Shown here: piece after piece, positions 31,287 through 44,768 of the stretch
Layout: every line of letters begins with the position of its first letter
Numbering within the stretch: position 1 is the first letter of the stretch
Assembly: GCF_963678975.1 (NCBI RefSeq)
Contig: NC_089272.1
Span: forward strand, 8,786,408-8,850,407
DNA length: 64,000 nucleotides
Source of the DNA: Dysidea avara
Lineage: Eukaryota > Porifera > Demospongiae > Dictyoceratida > Dysideidae
Direction: 5' to 3'
The notes under the pieces: model-generated
Database searches by the model: none
The model's input: the letters and a program-made list of their open reading frames with translations, nothing else
What the model was told of the DNA's origin: nothing
Program-made: the position numbers and the translations under genes

Positions 31287-32210
31287 ACTAAGCATACTAT
31301 TGGCTGTAACTCTTAAGCTTTTAATCATGCAAAGCTGATTATTGGAGGATAATTATTGCTTGGTGTAGCCTACCTTTTAGTACAACAACCAAAGCTGCAG
31401 GATTCCCAGGAAGTGAATGGCAGCTGTCCGAACATCATATTGTCCGATAATTGATACTTTACTCTATCAGCATGCCATGAAAGCTTCGTCCCAGACTTAC
31501 AGCAGCCAATGTACATTTTGCATGAATCTGGTGTAAACCACAACTCTGTTAATCAGTACAATTTGTGCACGTGATACTTTATAATGACTTGACCTTTTCT
31601 CCATTTCCAGCTCCATTTGCATATGCTATTATTTTTATCTAGAAGAGTCACGTTTTCCTGTTTTCTTTCATCAGCAGTAAGGTAGGCTTTACGGTACTTT
31701 CCTTATCAAAAAATACGTTTGACAAATCCACTCAGGAAACGAAATCTTTTGCTGTCAGCACCATCCACACTGAATCCTACTGACGATTATCACTCACTGT
31801 GAATCAGAGGTACAGTACCACGACTGTAGTGTACCACGCTTTGACTCCATTTTAAATTTCGAATTTAAACCGCGCCAAGGAGCGTGGCACGTACGTCTTT
31901 TATAGGGACTTCCCAAGGGATTTTCCACGTAGTGGATCACGTGATATACCATCTATCTCGATCTCTTCTGAAATCATGGTTCAAGAAAAGAGGTACATGT
32001 TTACGCTTTACAGTATTAAAGTAGCGTGGTTTTGTGTGCTGCTGTGAATCCTCGCGTGAATCTTAAGCTACTTGTGATGGTTGGGCAAGAGTTTGTGATG
32101 GTTGGGCAAGAAACTGTGATGGTTGGGAAAATGCCCGCCCATGCCCACCCTTGGCTACGCCACTGATCATAAGTCAATTTGGCTCTTCCAATTGCCTTTC
32201 TGAGGTACCT

Positions 32211-32263
32211 ACATATGTACGAATATACTCATGATTGAGTTTGTACATTAACAAATATATATA
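32211..32263 (+). mobile_element. 53 bp LINE 3'-end insertion
   Basis: The sequence from ACATATGTACGAATATACTC to the TA repeat is identical to the last bases of the LINE at 28544-31286 (minus strand, 28544 to about 28598). It is flanked by a 5 bp duplication TACCT (32206-32210 and 32264-32268) within the BEL integrase region. This is an extreme case of 5' truncation. Confidence 0.8.
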
Positions 32264-32821
32264 TACCTCTTAGTAGATTTCACCATTCGCTCGAACATTC
32301 CACCCCACCAAGGAGCCTTCTCCAGATTAAACTGCAACTACAACCCGACCAGGCTGCTGTACTGCTTCACATCTGGGTGTGTTAGCACTGCTTGAATAGC
32401 CTTGGCCGACGACTTGAGCGTTTTCCCATTGTCTGATACAACCTTACGAGGGAATCCCCTCCTTGAGGTAAACCGTCTAAAACATCGAAGAAAGGCATTG
32501 GCTGATATATCCGGTACTATGTCTAGATGCACTGCTCGCACCACACAGCATGTATATGAACATATCCATACCTTCCTCTCCATAGGCGGATCTGAGGGGG
32601 TGCCAAGGAGTGCTGTGCCCCCCCCTGGCCCTTCTCTTGCCCCCCTTGGACTTTCAGTACTATATTGATACCAGAAACTAGAATCATGCATTCACAGTGT
32701 ATTCAGAAGTATAGAAAGCCAATGGGCAAATAGAAGACAACAATTATAAATGTACTTTACAGTTATAGCTAAACTGTACACTATAAAGAAAGCGAGACAA
32801 ATAGATTTGAATTTTTGTGGA

Positions 32822-32880
32822 AAGATCGAGATACTCTAATAGAGCAGTCACTACTCTAATAGAACAGTCGCAGTTCTAAT
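32822..32880 (+). repeat. CTCTAATAGAGCAGTC motif cluster
   Basis: Two and a half copies after the lead-in GATCGAGATA: ACTCTAATAGAGCAGTCAC, ACTCTAATAGAACAGTCGC, then a degraded third. It lies inside the hAT element but outside the nested element. Confidence 0.85.
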
Positions 32881-33189
32881 GTCATCAATTTACAAATATA
32901 ACAATGCTAGCTACTCCTTATTTTGTTTTGGTATGCACTTTACCATCAAACAGGTTTATCTCAGATAGGCCAACCAATCTTTGTATGCATTGCAAAGCAT
33001 ACACTTTGTTAGCTAAGTGCTATCAAAAATGCTCTCAAATTCAAACCTAGGAGGTCAAATTTTTAAAATTTTCTCCAACTACAGTCTTAAAAACTGTATG
33101 TCCATCATTCATCCAGCTATATGCTAAATAAAGTTATACAAATGAATATAATTTGTGTACTAGAATTCCGCCATTCTTATCCTCAGTGA

Positions 33190-33649
33190 TATGGATGCGG
33201 CAATTATGCCAGCATAATTTCGAGCATAATAGGTATGTGCGGGAATCAGGAATTATGCTAGCATTTTGAGATGATTATAAAGCTTTAACAATAGGAAAAT
33301 CTACAGATTGAACAACTTAATTTTAAAAGAAAATCTACAGATTGAACAATTTCGTTTTAAAAGATCGAGATACTCTAATAGAGCAGTCGCTGATTATTAT
33401 TTACTCCAATAAAGCAGTCACATTGAAATGAAATACTCTAATACAGCAACCAGCTAAAGAATCCAAGACTATTTGAAGCTTAGACATCAACGAAAATGGT
33501 GTGATACAGCAATAAACTGGCATTATTAGCCAATTATGGTGGCATAATTTGGGAATTATGGGCAATTCTCAAAAGCATAATAGGTGATTTTTTGAGCACT
33601 GCTCAAAAGTATAATGCTCAATTTTTGGAGCATAATAGCCTCATGCCTA
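33190..33649. mobile_element. TAGGGATG-family miniature element, copy 1
   Basis: Ends TATGGATGCGGC and GCCTCATGCCTA are imperfect inverted repeats. The 8 bp flanks CTCAGTGA (33182-33189) and CACAGTGA (33650-33657) match at 7 of 8. It is full-length similar to 51126-51594. Contains the motif cluster at 33362-33450. Confidence 0.85.
33362..33450 (+). repeat. CTCTAATAGAGCAGTC motif cluster in TAGGGATG element
   Basis: Lead-in AGATCGAGATACTCTAATAG, followed by the variants ACTCCAATAAAGCAGTCA and ACTCTAATACAGCAACC about 40 bp apart. Confidence 0.8.
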
Positions 33650-34844
33650 CACAGTGAAATAAACACTGTAGTGCACTAAAATTTCTTGCTCCCCCTTGGC
33701 ACCCCCTGACAGTGTCTCCTAGATCCGCCTATGTTCCTCTCCACAACTAGTCCTTGGGTTTTCACATATAGTGGCCCTGCAAAATCTATACCAACATATG
33801 TAAATGCTGGATCATCCTTCACTCTGAATTGCGGTAACGGCGGAGGCTGTGGAGTACGCTGAGGCAGACCCTCGTATCGTCGGAAAATCACACACCTGGA
33901 TAACACCTGATGCACAACCTGCCTCCCTTGAACGGTCCAATACCTTGACCTAAGAGTTTTCTTGACTCCATTATGCATGATTCGTTCATGCGCTTCCTTT
34001 ATCACCAAAACTGTCAAGGGGTGATGCTTCGGTAATAACACAGGATGTCTTGTAGTCATTGGGAGGTCCGCATTCTCTAATCTACCTCCACATCTCCACA
34101 ACTGCTTATCGTCCAAGTAAAGACCAAACTTCCTTTTCCACATGGGAAATGCCTTATCCGTAATTAGTTCATGCTGTGCTGTCAAAAGCCACCTGGATTC
34201 TGCTTCAGCTATCTCCGCTGAGCTCACCTCCGAACATTCTACCATCTGGCGTCTGCCTATCTTACTCTTCAATATCTCCACAAATCTCAGCACATAAGCA
34301 GTGACACGCAACAATCTCCTTAGTCTACTAAACTTCTCACAATCCACAACTTGCTTCAAATTAACTAACTCACTTGTACTCAGTAAGGAGTGTGAAGCAC
34401 TGGATTGGTTAGCCTTGAGCTCCTCCAAACACGTATCGGACATGACTGTCTCTTCCTCTGGTACATCGGTCAAGTTAACCAGCCAACTTGGGCCGTGCCT
34501 CCACAACACGTTCCTGTTCAACTCCGAAGGCGTTGTCCCTCTCGATGGTACGTCTGCTGGATTCTCTTTACCAGGGCAATGATGCCAACATTCAATTGGT
34601 ACTAGCTTCCGTATCTCGTTGACCCGGTTTTGGACGAATGGTTTCCAGTCCTTCTCGAGTCCTCTGATCCAGCACAACGCCACCTTCGAGTCTGTAAAAC
34701 AAAACAGAGTGTTAAATTCCATCTCTTGTTCAAGTGCAGAGGACACACTACTTATCAACTTAGCAAGGAGAAGTGCTGACAGTAACTCCAGTCTAGGGAT
34801 TGTTTGTGCCTTAACTGGGGAGACTCTTGTCTTAGCGGTCACAA

Positions 34845-35655
34845 ATTTTGTATTTGTATTTGTATTTTAAGGATAAAGGTTAATGCCTGTACATCCATAA
34901 ACAAAATTAATAATTATTATGTACTTAGCTATTCTAATTACTATACAAAATCAAACAAGCAATTACTGTAGTGTCTGTCCAGCAGTGTTTTAAAATCATT
35001 GACAGAGGGAGAATCAACAATAGATTGGGGTAATGAATTCCAGTCATTGATTACTCTGTTACTATAAAAATTATATCTTGTATACGAATTAGTGTGATGT
35101 TTGAATAATTTCCTTGTGTGACCTCTTGTTACAGTAGAAGTGGATGGGGCAAATAAATGATTTTCTATATCATAACTGCCTTTGAGAATTTGGTACAAAT
35201 ATATCAAATCACCGCTTCATCTACGGTGTTGTAAAGATGGTATGTTTAGATGTCTTAATCTGTCGTAGTATGATAAATGGTTGATAGATGGAATCATTCT
35301 GGTTGCTTTACACTGCATTCTTTCAAGTTTTTGATTGTCAAGTGTGTAAGAAGGTCCCCATATGACATTGTTATATTCAACAATTGGGCGGACAAGTGTT
35401 TTATATAGTTTTACCATGACATCAGAGTCCTTACACTCACAGATGAGACCTAGAATCCGGTAGGCCTTTTAACTACCATATCTGTGTGAATGTGAAATTT
35501 TAATTTGAAGTCAATTTGTATGCCAAGATCTCGAATGTTATCCAATAGCTCCAGCTGGATTCCTGCTATAGTATAATTGCCGGTGTATGGAGCATTGCCA
35601 ATATATAAGACCTTGCATTTTACAAATTCAACTGAATTTCCCACTAAAGTTTCAA
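34845..35655 (-). pseudogene. LINE 3' fragment inserted in the BEL fossil
   Basis: The minus strand encodes the RT C-terminal part of a CR1-like LINE: LLDNIRDLGIQIDFKLKFH, VKLYKTLVRPIVEYNNVIWG and LERMQCKATRMIPSINHLSY, then YDRLRHLNIPSLQHRR, and FYSNRVINDWNSLPQSIV at the end. The 3' tail is an AAATAC repeat (34845-34868, minus strand). It is 5' truncated with at least two frame changes. Confidence 0.85.
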
Positions 35656-36235
35656 CCCTTATGTACACTACTGCAGCGTATGCTCGTGATGATGCATCGC
35701 AGAATCCGATGAGACTGTACTGTTGAGAAGCTTGCCTAGAACTCCAACAATAACATCGGGGTATGGACAATGTGACACTGTCAAAACGTGAAGTTATAGC
35801 CTTCCACTTGTTGAGAAGCTCTCCCGCCAATGGCTCATCCCATCCAACCCTACCCACACACAAGTCTCTGAACAACATTTTGAACTGTATGGTGATGGGT
35901 GATACAAATCCTAAAGGATCATAAAACTTGCTAGCCACACTGACTATCTGTCACTTAGTAGCTTCGACGCTTCTTACAAGAATTGCCAGCTCACTAAGAT
36001 CAAATACTAAGTGATCTTGTACAAAATTCCACTTTACACCCAGTATTCTCTGCTCTACATCGTTCCTTTGCTTCCCACCCAAGACCTCCTTGGTGTAGGT
36101 CTTGTCTTCATCAACTACGGATTCACATTCTCCTTTACATTTTCTGGCAGTTAGCCCACCCTCGATTGACTCTATGCGTTGCTGTAGTCCCTCAGAATTG
36201 CTCACGAACTTACGCAAATTGAAGCCTCCATCAAG

Positions 36236-38775
36236 GGTGGGGACTATTCTACGGAACGGAACGGAACGGAACGGAACGGAATGATGGACTAAACCACGGA
36301 ACGGAACGCTTTCTCAAACTGAAGCTTGCAACTTACCATTGCTGAAACTTCCCTTATAAGTTAGCAGTGGCATCTCCAGTGGGTGGTTAAACATAAGATA
36401 AAAAGAATTAACGGATCGATTGTGGGTTTTTGTTGGTTGTCATTAGTAACGAAGTATTATTGTGGGATGAGCTGTATCAGTGATGTTCATCCATACAGAA
36501 GGGAACTTTATGTGAGCTGTTTTTCTTATTTAGACTTCAGAAAACAGTCTGGGCCGGTCTTTCAAGTCATAAGTCAGTGTATAAATAAAGCAAGCAGGAA
36601 GATACTGGTAACAGGAAAGAGCCAGCTGAATTAAAACTTGAAGAATTTTGTGCAGTGTGTGAGGAGCAAATATTTTGGCAGACCGCAAGGAGGGTATATT
36701 CTGCAAACATCACTGAAGTGTATGCACGGAGTTATTTATATATTAACAGCTGGTGCAGTGGACTAATGCCGTATTCAATAGTGAGCTGATTTTATCTGTT
36801 GCACAATTCAAGGATGTGTCTGACTGCTAGCCTTGAATCAGGCTAAATGTCAAAACTCCAAGATCAGCCAAATCTCTATTATAAGCCGCATGTGAAACCA
36901 TGCCCGTAGCCACCAGGCAAACGTAATTTGGACCAGGATGTGTGTGTAATTTCAATGTATCTAGTCAGACCTGAAATGGAACACTTACATTAATTACATA
37001 CCACCTAAGAATCCTAGGATTTCTTAAGTGTAACATTTCACATGCTTCACTTCAAACAAAACAGGTTAAATTTGTTCGTCTATTTTCAAGTGATTCCCAG
37101 TCCAGCTGGTCCATGAAATTACAATGGGATCACATGTATTTGTTACAGTGCGGGCTGTCCTGTGTTGGATCTACTCTAGAGTTGAGATTTCAAGGTAGAC
37201 TCACTGCCAATTTACTGACACTAGTACTGTTGTAGCATGTTTAAGTGGAGGACAAATAAAATAGTAATGCTAGATTATTTATGTATACAAATTTTTCATA
37301 ATGAAATTGATATCCCATTTTGATTTGTACTTCCACTTTGCAACATATTCAAGAGCAAGAAGCTACCACACTTAATCTCCAACCACTGTCATTAATTAAC
37401 CAAGATCTCACTAGTCTGTAATTCACCTTACTGTAGTGATTTTATTGATTCATCTGTATGCTTTCTTCATTTCCCTTGAAGTTGTACCAAGAGTTCATAA
37501 TAAGGTGGGGAGTGTCTAACTTGAATGCATTCACCAAACACCCTGCTTAAAGTAACACCTCGGCCTTATTTCAGAACAAAGGCTTTACCTTCTTCAGCAA
37601 CTCTAATCAACAGTTTTCTATCCCCCAGTAAAGGTGTCTTATTTGATGAAAGGTGAACTTTACACAGGGTGTTTGTACAGGCCATACTGAGAGTTAGACA
37701 CTCTCCCCCATACAAATCAGTATTACGAACTCTTGGTTGTACAGTATAGGTAAACAAAGATAAGTTTCTCTCCCATCTTATTCTAGGATTTCTATTGACA
37801 AGGAAAATTCAATTATTTGTATACAGGCTCAAAATTGAGAAAATATAAAGAAAGTGAATTAATATTATACAGTCAGTTTGCTTTTGGATATTTAATGTCT
37901 CCAACCACAACAAAAATTCGATGAATCCATGCATCTCATCACTGGTCGTCTGAACATTCTGAAAGTGATACCTCACTCAATCAACCATATATTCTGTTTA
38001 TTAGACTGAATAAAGTCATGATTACCTAAACAATCACTTAATTAATGTTTTATAATTATCCTATTCCATTTTCCTGGAGGTTCCACTGATAAAATGCAAT
38101 TTCAGCAATGATAGCAGCTAGCCAAGCTGCAAGTTGATTCAGAAAGCACTCCATTCTGTAAAATAGACCCCATCCAGAATTCAACTCAGTACTCAGGCTG
38201 AGATATCTGACAATAGTCCACTACTCTCTTAATGAATCATTGATGTTCACACAATATAGCCTCCTTGAGGTATCTGAATGTTTGCTCCTCACACACTGCA
38301 CAAAATTCCTTTAGATTCTACTTAGACTGAGTTGATTCAGCTTGTCACCATACTTATTTCCTTTGTAGTGTAGCTATACACATACTGATTTATGCCGATT
38401 AGAAAGGCTGGGCCTCAGACCTCGCCTCAGACTGTACATTCTAAAGTCAAGTAAGTAAAAATAACTCACATACTAGTAAAAAAAAGTCATGCAGTAAGTT
38501 CCCTACTTGATATATCCGAAGATGAAATCACTGAGTCAGCTATTCCCACAATTAGTACTTCGTTACTAATGACAACCAACAAGAACCCACAATCGATCCT
38601 TAAATTCGTTTTATCTTTCTTGGGGTACGTTTGATTACCTGCTGGAAGTGCCACTGATAACTTGTACAGCAATGGTAAGCTGCAAGCTTCAATCTGAGAA
38701 AGCATTCCGTTCCGCAGTTTAGTCCATCATTCCGTTCCGTTCCGTTCCGTTCCGTTCCGTAGAATAGTCCCCACC
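36236..38775. mobile_element. Palindromic MULE-like element, GGTGGGG family, copy 2
   Basis: Ends GGTGGGGACTATTCTA and complement, with a perfect 9 bp duplication TCCATCAAG (36227-36235 and 38776-38784), within the BEL reverse transcriptase region. Closely similar to 21005-24281 but lacking about 200 bp (copy 1 positions about 22790-23000) and the nested miniature element. Four to five GGAACG/GAACGGAACG-type tandem units occur at each tip. Confidence 0.9.
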
Positions 38776-41589
38776 TCCATCAAGTAGTATCTTCTTAGCC
38801 TTGGCATAGAGGTCAAAGGCACCATCATCATCTGCTGCTCAGAAGCTGACATCATCTACATAAATAGAACGACTAAAGGTTTCAACAAATGATGGTTCGA
38901 TATCCTTGTATTCCTCTACATGATGTCTGATAGTGGCATTCAAAAGGAATGGGCTTGACGACACTCCAAAGACAACTCGGGCAAACCTTAGTGTCAAGAC
39001 TGCTGGTACCTTCTTGTGTACGTCATCAATCCAGAGAAACCGTAGTACATCTCTATCACATGGCGCAACTGAGATTTGTAGAAAGGCCTTTTCTATGTCA
39101 GCCACTAGCGCTACTTTGTGTGACCTGAATCTAAGTAGTATGTCCAAAATACATTGGTCAAACTTGGGCCCCGCATACAAGCAATCATTAAGAGATGGAC
39201 TTCGAGTTTTGGCCGAGGCATCGTAAACCACCCGGACCTTCGTTGTCAACTTATCCTCTCTGATTACTGGGTGATGCGGTAAGTAATGGGTCAACTTACT
39301 CTGAGACCCTTCATCCTTCACAACTTCCACAATTCCAGCAGCAAGCTGTTCCTTGATCACATCATCATAACGTCGGAGTACGTCTGGGGACTGTCTCAAG
39401 CATCTAAGCAATCCGGTAAGTCTCTTCAGGGATAATTCATAGTGGGATGGTAAGGTGGGAGTTGCCTCCTTCCACGGCAGGTTAACTTCATATATCCCAT
39501 TCTTAAAACATATTTCCTTCTGGAACTGTTCGTACACATCCGCCTCACCTTCCCTTATGCCAAGTGACTCCAAGTCCCGAAAGGACTTGAGAGTTCTGTC
39601 CAAACTGCGTTCGGACTCTTGTGGCACATAGCCATCCACCTTCAAAGCATGAGTCGACACAAGGTTACATGATGTATTCTGAGATAGCAAGCCTTCAACT
39701 GGTCCAGACAATACCCATCCAAGTCTTGTATGAACTGCAGTAGGACCATCACCTCTATTAATCAGCTTGCCAGTGACCAATTTCCAATAATTGTCAGCAC
39801 CAATCAACTTGTCTACTTCTAATTCATCACCATCACATGAGTAGTCTGCAAAATCTAGGTTAGCAAGATACTCATATAGCTCTGTTACACATGATATTGT
39901 TTGGCCACACAACGGTTCACAAATAAATGGTACAGCTAAAAACAATAAGTTCATACTCCCCCCAGCTCGCAGGTTGATCCCCACTGACACAGCATCACAC
40001 AATTGTCTATTGCCCTTCTCAGACCCAAAGGTCTTGATTAACATGGTTTCTGAATATAGCATGTTTAATCAGAGGGAATGTTTCACCCTCTCACTTATAT
40101 AAGATCGTTGGCTTCCGCTATCAAATATTGCCCGTATGTTCATTGATATAGTTGGCTCACAGGGCTTGAAGACAGACACTTGTGCTGTCTGCAACAACAC
40201 TGGCACCTTAGTAGTACTACTCTGAAATGCAGCAGTGGTAGTTGGCATACTGGGAACCATTCCACCAGTGTTGGGTGCGTCCTGGATTTGCAGCATCTGA
40301 GGTTGAATAGTAGTTGGAATACCACCAGTACCTTGATTCTGCCTAATGGTCTGGGATCTAGCTCCATCCTGCATCATTCGTCCATTACAAATACTAGTAT
40401 GATGCCTCCCTCCACAGCCCGTGCATCTTAAAGTAGAGCGACAATCACGGCTTGTGTGGTGTCTTCTGAGACACACAAAACACCTTCTCGCCTTCCTCAA
40501 AATTTGCTTATGCTCATTTGGATCGGTTACCATTCTACATGAAATGGAGGAGTGTTGTTGTCTACAGTAAGAGCACTTAGGAACAGGGGATTCACTTGAA
40601 TACAGTGCAGTGTTAGTAGGCAGGCTCTTGCCTTGAGCCTTGGGTAGACGGTTACCGTCAGTGCTTGCATTGGACGTGTTAGAAGCACGTTCCCTGGCCT
40701 TAATTTCCACATCATCAGTTCATCTAAATTCCATCTTCCTTCTCTTACTTCTCGACTCACAATTAGGCGTAGTTCTTGGGGAAGCTTTTTCAAAATTACG
40801 GGTGACAACAAACTACCATAGGAGTTGGCTGCAATGCCAAGGGCTCTGAGACCCCTCACCTGTGACTCCACTTGATCGTGCAAGTGACGTAATGCCTTCA
40901 AGTTGTATTGTGAAGTAACTGCTTCCAGTGAAAGTAGTGCCTCCATGTGTTTCCCACGATTTGATCTATGTCACCGAATCTGCCCTGGAGAATAGATACT
41001 GCTTCATTGTAATTGGCCGCCGTGATCCTTAATCCCGCCACCGATTCTGATGCTGGGCCTTCCAACAGTGAATTAAGGTAGACAAATTTATCAATGTTGG
41101 ACAAACTGGGGTTGTTATGTATGAGGTTTCATAGGAGTCCCAGAAAGGTGTCCACTTCGTGAGGTCACCATTAAACTTCTTTAAAGTTAGTTTGGGTAGT
41201 TTCACCTTGGGCAAAGGACCAACACTTAAAGCAGTGGAGTGAAGCGGGCTTGAAACATCAAATGACACCACTGAAGCCAACGTCGTTCTTGTCTCTGAGT
41301 GAAGTACAGGCGTACTGAAGATAGGTGGAGGGATGACCGGCAATCCGGTTGTCAAAGATGACGTTGGAATTGTGAATACTGGTGCAGGAGGAGCAGTACT
41401 GGATGTCAGCGGCGGAGGAAGTAGTTGATATGATGGGGGGCTGGGCTGACCCAGACTTATTTCTATAGTTTGGTAAGGTGAGACCAACAAAAAAAAAAAG
41501 GTCGCAACCAACTTACAAGAGCTTTCTACCTCACCAACTACCATTTCTAGCTGATAAACTACATAAAAATCCTTTCATAGCTCTCTACA

Positions 41590-41738
41590 AACTGACTACT
41601 TTATTAGAGTGACTGCTCTATTAGAGTATCTCGATCTTTATCACGGTTTTCAGCCCCACTCCAAGAAAGATAATTTCGGTGTGATATCATTCCGAGGGGG
41701 GGCTTTAGCCCCCTAGCCCCCCCTTTCCGCCGCCTATG
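41590..41738. mobile_element. Right part of a hAT-like miniature element
   Basis: Ends CCGCCGCCTATG at 41738, like the CCGCCTATG end at 33733, after a stretch of GGGGGGCTTTAGCCCCCTAG. It contains the reversed motif pair ACTGCTCTATTAGAGTATCT at 41594-41639. The left end was not found; it may extend to about 41470. It lies within the gag-side part of the BEL fossil. Confidence 0.5.
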
Positions 41739-43014
41739 CTGGATGTGGAAACTGTACCTGGTGTAGTAGTATCTGTCAGTATTGATACTGGTGTAGTCTC
41801 AGAAACTTCAGGAACTGTGGCGCTGGTTGTAGCAGCAGCAGTACCTGTAGGGGTTTCAGTTGCTGCACTGGTCGTAGCAGCAGCTACTGTAGAAGCTTCA
41901 GTGGAGGGGGCACTCGTCTCATCAGTTGTAGTGGGATTGCTTACAGTTACTTGCGTTGAAGTTGGGACCAATTTTACTTCGATTGCACGAGTGGCATCAA
42001 TTATGGCTCTATGCACCCTTCCACTAAAGGTATCAGCTTCATCGATCTCATGTTCCACTTCTTCATCTCCTACCAACTCCAGTATTTCATCATCCTGCTG
42101 TCTGATAATCTCCAGTTTCTCTTCAAGTGATATCTTACATTGTTCTAGCTTAGTTACCATGGAATTTCTCTCATCTGTGGATTCCATGGCTTCATATATC
42201 TCATGAACCATACGTGTAGCAGACCCCCTATGTCCGCCACGAATCTTTCTCCTTCTACTCAATCCTTCAGACATACTGTGCCTTAATTACTTAACTCACT
42301 TATTGTTGCGTTCAATGAGGTTTCGGCGTGTCAGTGGGTAACTGCCAGGACTTCCGCTTCGTCCAATCCAATTAACGTATGCCAAACTGAGCAGTAGTCT
42401 CGCGCGCTAACTCCGCACGAGACTTCCTACACGGGTAACAACACACAACAAGAAGTTCTATGACACAATCAATTACTCGCCTTCCAGGGTACCATGCCCG
42501 GTACCAAGGATTTCTTGTGGTGGGTTAATAATAATGGCGAGATACGAGTAGTATGTCCGGGTTGACGAGATCCTGACAGTTAATCTTAAATGAAATCGAT
42601 CCGTAGGTCTTCGGCTCGAAGGACCATGTAGTAGATAGGGTCTATATCGCTGCCGTGCGTTCGGTATTATACGCCATCTTTAATCATTACTGACAAAAAC
42701 GTGGTAGATCTGTCATGCTACAACCGGTCCCCCCAAAATCGGTCCCCCCGGACCAGTTGCAGCAACTACACTTGGTCCCCCGGACTACTTGCAGCACTGC
42801 AACTTGTCCCCCCCGGAAAACTTACGCCGCCACAGTTGGCCCCCTCTCTGCCATAAGTGGTCCCCCACTAGCTTTATCATAGACTCGATCATAGAGATCT
42901 TTGAGAAGGCGTAGGGCTAGGTACAAAGTGCCCCACTTTGCCGACCTAGCTTCCCGTTCCACTGCGGCCTCCGAGTTGGCCTTATAATTACTAGTATGCG
43001 TACGTGTTATACAA

Positions 43015-43072
43015 GATCGAGATGCTCTGATAGATCAGTCAGTCAATACTCTAATAGAACAGTCACCTAAAA
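43015..43072 (+). repeat. CTCTAATAGAGCAGTC motif pair
   Basis: Lead-in GATCGAGATG, then CTCTGATAGATCAGTCAGTC and ACTCTAATAGAACAGTCACC, near the left end of the TGTCA element. Confidence 0.75.
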
Positions 43073-43386
43073 TCTACAGTTGCATTGGTACATTTAGCCT
43101 GCTAAGGATATCTTGCAAATGAAATGCATGCGATCTTGTGTATGCCATTCTTTAGGTCTATAATAACAATCTGCTGGCATGATTGTCACTCTATACAACT
43201 CTTGATTAGTGTAGTCCACATAAAAGCAATATGATCTAAACCATTCAAGATGTTTTGTCCTGCAAAAAGCTTTAGCTTCTGGGAGGCACAGATCCCTACT
43301 CCATATACTGGTTCACCCCCTTTGATAAACCCTGGATCAGCTGCTGTAAACATTAGGGGTAAAAACACTATAGCTAGCTAGTACAC

Positions 43387-43583
43387 ACAGTGGAACCTCT
43401 CTTAATAAACTCCCCGAATTAAGGACACAATAGAATAAACCTCCATAATAAGGACAAAAATTTTGGCCCTAACTGGTATGGTCAATACATTTTACCTCTG
43501 AAAAAGGAAAACCTCTATATTACAGCAAAACGTGGCCAAAAATTCTGGGTCTCACAATGTCCTTAATAAAGAGGTTCCACTGT
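43387..43583. mobile_element. pogo/Tigger-like miniature element
   Basis: Ends ACAGTGGAACCTCTCTTAAT and ATAAAGAGGTTCCACTGT. The CAGTGGAACCTC terminus is known from pogo/Tigger-type mariner relatives. The flanking TA duplication is not clean. No coding capacity in about 200 bp. Confidence 0.65.
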
Positions 43584-44768
43584 ACAATTAAACTTGCAGC
43601 TTAATGCCGACAAGATAAAATGACATAGCACCAAAACGTTAGCTGATACTATTATTAGTTTTACTATTATTAGTAGCTAACTATTAGTGTTCATAGTATT
43701 GATGTTGACTGGCACAATCCACTGGCAGAGCAGGTTATGGGCTGTGATTCCTGAGCATATAATGTACTCACATCAATGCATTATAACTATAGTGCTATCT
43801 AAATGACGATGAAAAGTATAATACACATCACGTAAATGCAATTTTAATAGGTTCTTGGAAAGGTAATCTTATGTCGTTGACATGAGGCATGATTAAATTG
43901 TGAGCTGGATTTTCATACAAGTGCAGTAATATATGCCTTCACTGATCTCATGCATAACACTATAATGCAGTCCACGATGAGCTTATATTGTAGTCATTAA
44001 GTCTCCAGGAAGATCAGTGCCATCTGAATCAATAGCTATGTTGCAGTTGTAAACTGGAACTGCAATTTCACCATCTATAATTAAAGTACTTGAGCTCTTT
44101 ACAGCTACTGACCATATCCTGCACAGTCAAGGAGCATAATGCACAAGAAGAGAATGTCATAATATCAAGTAATAGATCAGAGATACCAGATATTGTTGTC
44201 AACAATAATTGTTTGTAAAGATCATGTGATCAATAACTAACTTACTCACACTTAAATAATTATTTTATATTGCATGTATACTCTTTTTGAGTCCTGCAAC
44301 TTTGAGTGGTCTGTACAATCTTCGTGATGAATTGTGTATCAGTGCTTTTGTGAAGTGTTGTTGTGAACATGGTGAAACCTTTTCTATATAACCATGTGAC
44401 AACCACGACCTGGTGTAAAATGGTGAAATATACAGTAACTTATATAGTTGCATGGACATCAAGTGAATCTTTCAGATTTGGCAATTATTTAACTTGATTG
44501 GTAGTCATTCTAACCTATATCATAGCACTGGCCAACAGTGAGGGTGGTCTGGTCATAACACTGATGCTTCAAGTTCACACATATATATGGGTACATTTTC
44601 ACACAATTATGGTTTGAAAATAGCCTATTATGCTTTTGAGCGGTGCTTAAAAATCCAGCCTATGGTGTTCAAAATTTAAACATTGTTTTAGAACATCAAG
44701 AGGTGGTCAAGTTTGAATAGCCACTACAATGATTTTTGAAACTGAGGTAATAAATGTTGCAGTGTTTA

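Larger units (their letters stand above)
27310..31467. mobile_element. Long palindromic (foldback) element, split by a LINE
   Basis: Left end ATAGAGTGAAGTATCAATTA and the right end are reverse complements. The inverted match continues through GTCCGATAAAATCTATGCTC, CCAATTTTTAGCGGTATTGT and ATGCCCACCAACAGAGTT to GACCACCTACATATACTAG near the centre (about 28017). Without the LINE at 28544-31286 the unit is about 1.4 kb, nearly all of it arm. Minus-strand open stretches here are only arm mirror images. No target duplication recognised. Confidence 0.8.
26890..32165. mobile_element. hAT element, non-autonomous, with nested palindrome and LINE
   Basis: Ends CAGGGGCGTAGCC and GGCTACGCCACTG, flanked by a perfect 8 bp duplication ATCATAAG (26882-26889 and 32166-32173), the hallmark of hAT. 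A short TTGTGATGGTTGGGCAAGA repeat lies beside the right end (32093-32133). No transposase is seen. The interior consists mostly of the palindromic element 27310-31467. Confidence 0.9.
32581..33733. mobile_element. hAT miniature element, CATAGGCGGATC ends
   Basis: Ends CATAGGCGGATCTG and CTAGATCCGCCTATG with a perfect 8 bp duplication TTCCTCTC (32573-32580 and 33734-33741), within the BEL integrase region. It contains the CTCTAATAGAGCAGTC motif cluster at 32822-32880 and a nested element at 33190-33649. Confidence 0.9.

Noticed and set aside
41736-42206. 156-codon plus-strand open frame rich in Val/Ser
   Set aside because: It is the antisense shadow of the Ser/Thr-rich gag-side region of the BEL fossil; composition mirrors that strand.
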